From Clostridiales bacterium (lineage in GTDB: Bacteria; Bacillota; Clostridia; Oscillospirales; Oscillospiraceae), in assembly GCA_003150355.1 (NCBI GenBank), contig QAMJ01000018.1, positions 11,542 to 75,541 of the forward strand: a stretch of 64,000 nt of DNA, given 5' to 3'. The notes beneath the pieces are model-generated. The model was not told the DNA's origin and ran no database searches. It worked only from the letters and a program-made list of their open reading frames with translations. The position numbers were made by a program, and so were the translations under genes. Below, piece after piece: positions 58,086-64,000 of this stretch. The stretch's first letter is position 1. The number at the start of each line of letters is the position of its first letter.

Positions 58086-58934
58086 TCAGCCGTTGGTGAC
58101 GACGACCTGAGCGTTGTTGCAGTAAGCGTTGGTGCACTGCATTGCGTTCATAACCTCACTCGTGAGGGTCATGCCGTTCCAGACGACGTCGATGCTCTTG
58201 GCTTCGAGCTCAAGGATCTTGTTGTCCCAGTCGATCTCGATGAACTGGATCTCAACGCCGAGCTTCTCTGCGACGAGCTTTGCCATGTCAGCATCAAAGC
58301 CGATCCATTCGCCATTCTCATCCTTGTAGTCCATCGGCTCGAAATCGGTGATGCCGACGATGAGGGTGCCCTTGTCCTTGATGTAGGCGACGTCGCCGTC
58401 ATCAGCGTAGGTGACTTCCTCGGCTGCGGGCTGCTCAACAAGGCTCTCCTGCACGCCGTAGGTCTTGGCTATCTCAAGCATAGTGCCGTCAGCATAGGTC
58501 TCAGCGAATACGCTGTTGATGAAGTCTGCCAGGTCGCTTCCCTTGCGGCAGCCGACGCCGTATTCCTCGGTGGTCAACTCATCGCCGAGCTTCATGTCGG
58601 GGTAGCTGGTGCCTTCGCCGATCATCGCGCCGGCCATCAGCAGGTCGATTATCGCTGCATCGGAGGTACCGGCGGCAACTTCCATCAGAGCCTTGCTCTG
58701 GGTGTCAACGCTGACAACGTTCCAGCCGTTCTCAAGAGCGACGGCCTCACCGGCGGAACCGGCTTCGACTGCATAGACGAGATCGTCTGCGCTCTTCTCC
58801 TCAGCCGCGGGGGCTTCGGTTGCGGCAGCGTCCGCGGCGGGAGCCTCGGTAGCTGCGGGGGCGGAGCTCTGCCCGCAGGCGCACAGTGCAAACACCATAG
58901 CGGCGGCAAGTATCATAGCAAGAATCTTTTTCAT
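58086..58934 (-). CDS. Amino-acid-binding lipoprotein with circularly permuted lobes
   Basis: 282 residues. Signal peptide with lipobox FALCAC near residue 19, then an Ala/Pro/Glu linker. The part that normally comes second in family 3 binding proteins is first: VYAVEAGSAGEAVALENGW (about 53-71), EEYGVGCRKGSDLADFINSV and the C-terminal helix DGTMLEIAKTYGVQ (about 155). The part that normally comes first is last: KGTLIVGITDFEPMDYKDEN (about 187-206), GFDADMAKLVAEKLGVEIQF and CTNAYCNNAQVVVTNG, ending at the hinge. The protein has both lobes once each. AAGGAGGACTTGAAA precedes the start at 58934. It serves the adjacent permease and ATPase. Confidence 0.9.
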   Translation of the reverse strand: MKKILAMILAAAMVFALCACGQSSAPAATEAPAADAAATEAPAAEEKSADDLVYAVEAGSAGEAVALENGWNVVSVDTQSKALMEVAAGTSDAAIIDLLMAGAMIGEGTSYPDMKLGDELTTEEYGVGCRKGSDLADFINSVFAETYADGTMLEIAKTYGVQESLVEQPAAEEVTYADDGDVAYIKDKGTLIVGITDFEPMDYKDENGEWIGFDADMAKLVAEKLGVEIQFIEIDWDNKILELEAKSIDVVWNGMTLTSEVMNAMQCTNAYCNNAQVVVTNG

Positions 58935-59017
58935 TTTCAAGTCCTCCTTATCAGCGGGGTTGTTTTTCAGTACGGTAGTATAATAACACATTAGCGAAAT
59001 AAAGCAAGAGGAAATTT

Positions 59018-59054
59018 TGATTTTATCTGTGCGTTTTTTGCACAGATAAAATCA
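59018..59054 (-). terminator. Terminator of the carrier gene
   Basis: Fifteen-bp perfect stem TGATTTTATCTGTGC / GCACAGATAAAATCA directly after the stop codon of the 59.1-60.2 kb gene. Confidence 0.88.
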
Positions 59055-59058
59055 GTGC

Positions 59059-60207
59059 TTATTTCATTAACGCAACAAGAAAACTTGCGGCTGTGGTCGA
59101 GAGGAAAGTCACGCTTATCATCCCGCAGATGACCATCCTGTCCCCTATCTCGCTCATAAGGATTGCGCGCTTGCGCTCGTCCACGACAAGCCTGTATATC
59201 ACGTCCTGCGAGATGAGCATATTGAGAGGGAAGCCTATCATTATATTCATGCCGAGCGCGATGCCCATATACGCCGAGAAGCCCAGCATACGCCCGACAA
59301 GCGCCGACAGCAGCGTGATGGCTACGAGGTCGGTCAGCAATATGAGCAGCAGCGGCGGCAGCATCTGCGTGAACATCTGAGGCGTTGTCGTCGAGAAGCC
59401 CGCGAGCACGACCGCCATCAGCAGGAAGAACACGAAGCCCTCGCTCTTCGACGCGCTCAGCTCGTTCTTCCCGAGTATTCCGAGGCGGGAGAGCAGCAGC
59501 CCAAGCAGCAGGCACAGCACATAGCGCGGCAGCCCCGTGAGCATCCCGAGCCGGGACGCGATCCACGACACCGCGTAGAGCTTCAGCAGCGCCCCGTATT
59601 GCAGCGTGATACCCCGGCGCTTGCCGCTGTGTGGCTTCGCTTCAGCGTCCTCATGCTTTTCCGGGAGCGTCTCACCCGAGGCGAGCAGACGCGCGGCCTC
59701 CTTCTTTATGCACAGCGTTGCCGCCGGGCCGCCGACGAGCGCCTGCGTCGTCATTATGAGAACCGAGAGCGTGATTATCTGCTCATAGCCCAAGGAACGC
59801 GCCCGCTCCTGAACGATCAGCGCCGCGGCCATGCCGCCCGGCAGACCGCCGATCGCCGTGTTTACTCCGTATATCCCGCCGACAACGGAGAAGAGTGCAA
59901 GCAGCTGCCCGGCAAAAACCAGCGCCGCCAGCAGAGCAACGCGCCAGTTGGAGACAAACTTTGAGATGTCCATCGACGCGCCCATGTTGACGATGACCAT
60001 CATCATTACCGCTGCGGGCAGCTCGCCAAGGCCGGAGCTCTCCAGCAGATCCTCCGGCAGCACACCAGCCCAGCAGCAGAGCATATAGGCAAGCCCCGCG
60101 AAAAGCACGGCGGGAACTGCGCCGCGCGTGAAGTGCGTGAGCACATCGCCGAGGGCAAGCAGAAGCAGTATGACAAGCCCGCTTTGTAAAACATCAAATT
60201 CCAGCAT
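59059..60207 (-). CDS. Polytopic membrane protein, predicted secondary carrier
   Basis: 382 residues with about ten helices in two inverted-looking halves. GGLPGGMAAALIVQERARSL in the first half and GIALGMNIMIGFPLNMLISQ in the second are re-entrant-like Gly/Pro segments, as in glutamate:Na+ symporter (GltS) and related carriers. A charged cytoplasmic loop (EKHEDAEAKPHSGKRRG) separates the halves. Substrate unknown. It is alone between divergent and convergent genes. Confidence 0.75.
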   Translation of the reverse strand: MLEFDVLQSGLVILLLLALGDVLTHFTRGAVPAVLFAGLAYMLCCWAGVLPEDLLESSGLGELPAAVMMMVIVNMGASMDISKFVSNWRVALLAALVFAGQLLALFSVVGGIYGVNTAIGGLPGGMAAALIVQERARSLGYEQIITLSVLIMTTQALVGGPAATLCIKKEAARLLASGETLPEKHEDAEAKPHSGKRRGITLQYGALLKLYAVSWIASRLGMLTGLPRYVLCLLLGLLLSRLGILGKNELSASKSEGFVFFLLMAVVLAGFSTTTPQMFTQMLPPLLLILLTDLVAITLLSALVGRMLGFSAYMGIALGMNIMIGFPLNMLISQDVIYRLVVDERKRAILMSEIGDRMVICGMISVTFLSTTAASFLVALMK

Positions 60208-60279
60208 CGGCTTTTCCCTCCAAATAATAAACTGAACTCATGTATTTTAGCAGTATCTGCGGAATACCGCAACTATTCT

Positions 60280-60308
60280 TTGACATAGCCGGTCACAAAT
60301 TGTATAAT
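60280..60308 (+). promoter_or_regulatory. Promoter of the LUD-cupin pair
   Basis: Consensus TTGACA and TATAAT separated by 17 bp, 30 nt before the start codon: the strongest promoter seen in the window. Confidence 0.88.
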
Positions 60309-60338
60309 CAGACCACAAGATGTACTGGAGGTGTGCAG

Positions 60339-60926
60339 ATGAATGTTGAAAAAACAATAAAGAATCTGGAGCTGAGGGGCTTCGGCGTGAAGCACTTTGC
60401 TTCCGCGCAGGAGGCCGCAGACTATCTGACAGGCGCGATAAAGAATTGCAGCGTCGGCATAGGCGGCAGCCAGACGATAGACGCCCTCGGCATATATGAC
60501 ACGCTCACTGAAAGCTGCGAGGTCTACTGGCATTGGAAGACCCCCGGCGTACAGACACAGGCCGCGTCGACGGATGTTTATCTCAGCAGCGCCAACGCCA
60601 TCAGTGAGGACGGCGAGATACTGAACATCGACGGTACCGGCAACCGCACGGCAAGCCTGATGTTCGGACACAAAAAGGTCTACATCGTCGCCGGGACAAA
60701 CAAGATATGCCCCGACTTTGAGTCCGCGCTATACCGTGCGCGCAACGTCGCAGCCGTGCAGAACTGCCGCCGCTTCCCCGATAAGAACACGCCCTGCAAG
60801 ATAGACGGCAAGTGCCACGACTGCCGCAGCCGCGACCGTATATGCAATGCGCTTGAGGTACTCTGGGGGCCGATGAACAGAATGGAAACAGAAATCGTCC
60901 TCATTGACGGGGACTATGGAATGTAA
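60339..60926 (+). CDS. LUD-domain protein (LutC-like)
   Basis: 195 residues. NCSVGIGGSQTIDALGIYDT is the glycine-rich nucleotide-like site of the LUD/DUF162 family (PF02589), then DVYLSSANAISEDGEILNID, GTGNRTASLMFGHKKVYIVA, and a Cys pair KIDGKCHDCRSRDRICNA that could bind metal. In LutC the family takes part in lactate oxidation; lone LUD proteins are uncharacterised. Start at 60339 follows ACTGGAGGTGTGCAG. A cupin gene follows at 12 nt. Confidence 0.88.
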   Translation: MNVEKTIKNLELRGFGVKHFASAQEAADYLTGAIKNCSVGIGGSQTIDALGIYDTLTESCEVYWHWKTPGVQTQAASTDVYLSSANAISEDGEILNIDGTGNRTASLMFGHKKVYIVAGTNKICPDFESALYRARNVAAVQNCRRFPDKNTPCKIDGKCHDCRSRDRICNALEVLWGPMNRMETEIVLIDGDYGM

Positions 60927-60938
60927 GGAGATAAGAAA

Positions 60939-61292
60939 GTGAGCTTTATAAGACGCAACGGCGAGACAGCACCCATTTATAAGGAAATGTTCGGCGGCCC
61001 GGGTGAGGCCGAAATGCACCGCATCCTCCTCGGCGCGAACGAAATGAGCGGCAAGGGCAGGCTCTTTAACCACATCGTGCTGCACCCCGGCTGCGGCTTC
61101 GGCTGGCATGTACACGACGGCGACAGCGAGACATATTATATCCTCCGCGGCGAGGGCGAGTATAACGACAACGGTACTCTCCTCACGGTCGGCGCGGGAG
61201 ACGTCACCTTCGTTGCTTCCGGCGAGGGGCACAGCATCCGAAACACCGGCGAGGGCGATCTGGAATTCATCGCACTTATTCTTTATAAATAA
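60939..61292 (+). CDS. Cupin-fold protein
   Basis: 117 residues from a GTG start behind TAAGGAGATAAGAAA. Cupin motif 1 GFGWHVHDGDSETYYILRGE has metal-ligand His/His/Glu, motif 2 GDVTFVASGEGHSIRNTGEG the second His. Substrate unknown. Co-transcribed with the LUD gene. Confidence 0.92.
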   Translation: MSFIRRNGETAPIYKEMFGGPGEAEMHRILLGANEMSGKGRLFNHIVLHPGCGFGWHVHDGDSETYYILRGEGEYNDNGTLLTVGAGDVTFVASGEGHSIRNTGEGDLEFIALILYK

Positions 61293-61366
61293 GCATAATT
61301 GTGAACTTGACAACCGGTTTCCCGGCATTGATTACTGTATAATATCAACAAACAGCAATTCAGCGA

Positions 61367-61395
61367 TTGACTTTCAGGAGTCATACAGATAAAAT
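61367..61395 (+). promoter_or_regulatory. nfnAB promoter
   Basis: TTGACT and TAAAAT separated by 17 bp. The -10 lies inside the inverted repeat ACAGATA-aaata-TATCTGT (61385-61403), an operator candidate. Confidence 0.6.
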
Positions 61396-61479
61396 ATATC
61401 TGTTGTGTAAATTCCTTTTCAGGCAATTTATGCGGCATACAACTGTTTCCAAAAGATTTTAATATATAGAGGTGGACAA

Positions 61480-62346
61480 ATGTATAAGGTAGTAACTAAG
61501 CGCTTTCTGAACGAGGCAAAGACTATCTGCCTGTTTGAGATCGAAGCTCCGCTTGTCGCAAAGCATGCGCAGGCGGGTCAGTTCGTCATCTTCCGTCTGG
61601 ATGAGCAGGGTGAGCGTGTCCCCGTCTCCGTAGCGGGCTGGGACAGAGAAAAGGGCACCGTCACCGTCATGGTGCAGGCCGCCGGCCGCACCACGAAGAT
61701 GCTCCACACCGTTGAGCAGGGCGACTATATCTCCGACTTCGTCGGCCCCCTCGGCCGCGCGACCGAGATGGACGGGCTCAAGAAGGTCTGTGTTGTCGGC
61801 GGCGGCGTCGGCTGCGCGATCGCTTACCCCATCGCAAAAGAGATGCACAAGAAGGGCATCGAAGTCACCTTCATCGGCGGCTTCAGAAGCGCGGATATCG
61901 TCATCCTCAAGGATGAGCTGAAGGAAGCTTCCGACAAGCTCATCATGTGTACCGACGACGGCACCTACGGCGAGAAGGGCTTCACCACCCAGTACCTCAA
62001 GCAGGAGATTGACGCGAACATCGCCGAGGGCAAGCCCCAGTTCGACCGCGTCATCGCCATCGGCCCGGACATAATGATGAAGTTCCTTGCCGACACCACC
62101 CGCCCCTACGGCATAAAGACCATCATCTCCCTCGACCCGATCATGGTCGACGGCACCGGCATGTGCGGCGGCTGCCGCGTCATCGTCGGCGGCGAGACGA
62201 AGTTTGCCTGCGTCGACGGCCCTGACTTCGACGCGCACGAGGTCGATTTCGACTCTCTCCTCAAGCGCGCCGCCTTCTATAAGGACGAACAGGACGAAGC
62301 CGCAAAGCATATCTGCAATATGACCGGAGGTAAGCGCAATGGCTAA
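61480..62346 (+). CDS. nfnA: NfnAB transhydrogenase, small subunit
   Basis: 288 residues. Ferredoxin-NADP reductase-like FAD and NAD domains: AGQFVIFRLDEQGERVPVSV near residue 33, then KVCVVGGGVGCAIAYPIAKE, and a C-terminal Cys cluster DGTGMCGGCRVIVGGETKFA, CVDGPDFDAHEVDF for 2Fe-2S. With NfnB it couples reduced ferredoxin and NADH to NADP reduction. GAGGTGGACAA precedes the start. The stop overlaps nfnB by 8 nt. Confidence 0.95.
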   Translation: MYKVVTKRFLNEAKTICLFEIEAPLVAKHAQAGQFVIFRLDEQGERVPVSVAGWDREKGTVTVMVQAAGRTTKMLHTVEQGDYISDFVGPLGRATEMDGLKKVCVVGGGVGCAIAYPIAKEMHKKGIEVTFIGGFRSADIVILKDELKEASDKLIMCTDDGTYGEKGFTTQYLKQEIDANIAEGKPQFDRVIAIGPDIMMKFLADTTRPYGIKTIISLDPIMVDGTGMCGGCRVIVGGETKFACVDGPDFDAHEVDFDSLLKRAAFYKDEQDEAAKHICNMTGGKRNG

Positions 62347-63730
62347 TATGAAAATGACCAAGAACCCCATGCCCGAGCAGGATCCCGTAGTCCGCGCCGG
62401 CAATTTTGACGAGGTCGCCCTCGGCTACACCGCCGAGATGGCCATCGACGAGGCAAAGCGCTGCCTCAACTGCCGCGATCCTCACTGCCGCATGGGCTGC
62501 CCCGTCTCCGTGCGTATCCCCGAGTTCATTGCCAAGGTCGCCGCGGGCGATTTTGACGCAGCTTATGAGATCATCACCTCCACAAACTCCCTGCCCGCCG
62601 TCTGCGGCCGTGTCTGCCCGCAGGAGAAGCAGTGCGAATCCAAGTGTGTGCGCGGCATCAAGGGTGAGAGCGTCGGCATCGGCCGCCTCGAGCGCTTCGT
62701 TGCAGATTACCACATGAACAAGGAAGTCAAGGATGAGATCAAGGTCCCCGAGTCCAACGGCCACCGCATCGCGATCGTCGGCTCCGGCCCTGCGAGCCTC
62801 ACCTGCGCGGGCGACCTGCGCAAGATGGGCTACGATGTCACCATCTTTGAAGCCTTCCACAAGTCCGGCGGCGTTCTGGTCTACGGTATTCCGCAGTTCC
62901 GTCTGCCGAAGGAGATCGTTGCCGCTGAGATAGACAACCTCAAGGCCATGGGCGTCAAGATCATCAACAACGCCATCATCGGCAAGAGCGAGACTGTCGA
63001 CGAGCTGTTTGAGGACGGCTTCGAGGCCGTGTTCATCGGCTCCGGCGCAGGTCTGCCGCAGTTCCTGCATATCCCCGGCGAGAACCTGCTGGGCGTCTAC
63101 TCCGCAAATGAGCTGCTCACCCGCGTGAACCTCATGAAGGCCTACCGCGATGATTACGACACGCCGATAAAGCACTTCCACAACGTCTGCGTCGTCGGCG
63201 CGGGCAACGTCGCGATGGACGCGGCGCGCGTCTCCAAGCGTCTGGGCGCGGAGCATGTCTACATCGCCTACCGCCGCGGCAAGGACGAGCTTCCCGCACG
63301 TAAGGAAGAGGTCGAGCATGCCGAGGCCGAGGGCATCGAGTTCCGTCTGCTCAATAACCCCGTGGCGATCCACGCGGGCGAGGACGGTCACGTCACCGGT
63401 ATCGAGCTTCAGAAGCAGGAGCTCGGCGAGCCCGACGAAAAGGGTCGCCGCAAGCCCGTGCCCGTGCCCGGCAGCAACTGGATCCTTGACGTTGACACCG
63501 TCGTCATCGCCATCGGCACGAGCCCGAACCCCCTGATCCGCAACACGACCGAGGGTCTGACCTTCACCCGCAAGGGCGGCATCGAGGCCGACGAAGGCGG
63601 CGTGACCGCACGCGAGGGCGTGTTTGCCGGCGGCGACGCCGTCACCGGCGCTGCCACTGTTATACTCGCGATGGGCGCTGGCAAGGCCGGCGCGAAGAGC
63701 ATCGACGAGTACATAAAGAACAAGAAGTAA
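62339..63730 (+). CDS. nfnB: NfnAB transhydrogenase, large subunit (glutamate-synthase-small-chain-like)
   Basis: 463 residues. The N-terminal 4Fe-4S region is RCLNCRDPHCRMGCPVSVRI, with CGRVCPQEKQCESKCVRGIK, and the two Rossmann sites are IAIVGSGPASLTCAGDLRKM (FAD) and VCVVGAGNVAMDAARVSKRL (NADPH); GVFAGGDAVTGAATVILAMG lies near the end. NfnB bifurcates electrons. It could also be called gltD/gltA-like; the overlap with nfnA decides for Nfn. Strong codon bias. Confidence 0.95.
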   Translation: MANMKMTKNPMPEQDPVVRAGNFDEVALGYTAEMAIDEAKRCLNCRDPHCRMGCPVSVRIPEFIAKVAAGDFDAAYEIITSTNSLPAVCGRVCPQEKQCESKCVRGIKGESVGIGRLERFVADYHMNKEVKDEIKVPESNGHRIAIVGSGPASLTCAGDLRKMGYDVTIFEAFHKSGGVLVYGIPQFRLPKEIVAAEIDNLKAMGVKIINNAIIGKSETVDELFEDGFEAVFIGSGAGLPQFLHIPGENLLGVYSANELLTRVNLMKAYRDDYDTPIKHFHNVCVVGAGNVAMDAARVSKRLGAEHVYIAYRRGKDELPARKEEVEHAEAEGIEFRLLNNPVAIHAGEDGHVTGIELQKQELGEPDEKGRRKPVPVPGSNWILDVDTVVIAIGTSPNPLIRNTTEGLTFTRKGGIEADEGGVTAREGVFAGGDAVTGAATVILAMGAGKAGAKSIDEYIKNKK

Positions 63731-63773
63731 ACAGCCTTATATAAAAGCAAAAACAGCGGCATATAGCTGAGTG

Positions 63774-63967
63774 TACGTAAGACAGTATTGCGCCGAGATC
63801 GACGAAGCGGCACGAAACCGCATGGAGCTGATCGTGCGGTCATTGGCAGAGCAAAACGGTGTGACCGAACAGCTGAAAGCCGAAAACCAAATGGAATGGG
63901 TGCGGCAGATGAACGCTTGCAAGGCACAGGCAGAGGAAGTGTGAAAATCGAATTGATTTACGATTGA
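63774..63967 (+). pseudogene. TnpV remnant (C-terminal fragment)
   Basis: One frame reads AEIDEAARNRMELIVRSLAE, then NGVTEQLKAENQMEWVRQMN, matching the C-terminus of TnpV, a small protein encoded by Clostridial transposons. A TGA (63942) interrupts it; with one nucleotide restored the frame continues KIELIYD-stop, the usual TnpV end. The N-terminal half is absent. So a transposon copy has decayed here. The 31 nt to the window end show nothing further. Confidence 0.75.
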
Positions 63968-64000
63968 GTGAGGAAGTCCGGGCAGAAAACTGTTCGGACT

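Noticed and set aside
61300..61330. Rex-binding site (TTGTGAACTTGACAAC)
   Set aside because: Only one half matches the Rex consensus; the spacing and second half are poor.
1..64000. CRISPR array
   Set aside because: No regularly spaced direct repeats were seen on either strand.

Overview
This window looks like a chromosomal segment of a high-GC, spore-forming, anaerobic Clostridia bacterium, most like gut Oscillospiraceae/Ruminococcaceae. This is inferred from CotF-type spore coat genes, electron-bifurcating NfnAB, EtfBA, OadA/PycB-type metabolism, Shine-Dalgarno-led genes with many ATGA overlaps, and TnpV and Arc-like accessory genes. No taxonomic search was possible.

Layout. 1-6.9 kb: 5' part of an oxaloacetate decarboxylase/pyruvate carboxylase carboxyltransferase gene, an MNT/HEPN toxin-antitoxin pair with a frameshift, a large solute-binding lipoprotein, a soluble histidine-kinase-like protein, gap, and a decayed endonuclease-like gene. 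6.9-12.2 kb: a complete shikimate operon aroB-aroA-aroC-chorismate mutase-aroE/aroK fusion-aroQ with a consensus promoter and a terminator-like leader hairpin. 12.3-20.4 kb: DegV, two spore coat genes, a paralogous solute-binding lipoprotein, a LysR/PutP divergent pair, a truncated panE and tRNA-Ser. 20.4-25.9 kb: an AraC regulator, a lipoprotein and two half-size ABC exporters/importers. 25.9-38.4 kb: one co-directional accessory cluster of ATC-hydrolase-like proteins, SAM methyltransferases, alpha/beta hydrolases and paralogous membrane proteins, with a TetR regulator at its head and several broken genes. 38.5-43.3 kb: iron-sulfur flavoprotein-TraX-thioesterase-etfB-etfA operon, preceded by a candidate small RNA. 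43.6-52 kb: small membrane proteins, a phosphatase-GNAT fusion, a metallophosphoesterase, a degenerate PurN, and cca-udg-DUF2156-GNAT. 52-56.4 kb: murC, a radical SAM protein, small phage/ICE-like genes and five tRNAs. 56.5-64 kb: an amino-acid ABC operon whose binding protein is circularly permuted, a predicted carrier, LUD and cupin genes, nfnAB and a tnpV remnant.

Most noteworthy: (1) the solute-binding protein at 58.1-58.9 kb has its two lobes in swapped order, an apparent natural circular permutation; (2) two copies (37.6 and 48.1 kb) of an intergenic element have hairpins that differ by compensatory base changes, implying a structured RNA or DNA family; (3) the 25.9-37.5 kb cluster has repeated ATC-hydrolase-like, methyltransferase and membrane modules and may be an undescribed small-molecule or detoxification system; (4) a candidate attenuator precedes the aro operon; (5) a 95-bp palindromic element has ends matching the adjacent tRNA-Lys 3' region.

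All functions are read from motifs and family knowledge; promoters and terminators come from sequence inspection only.
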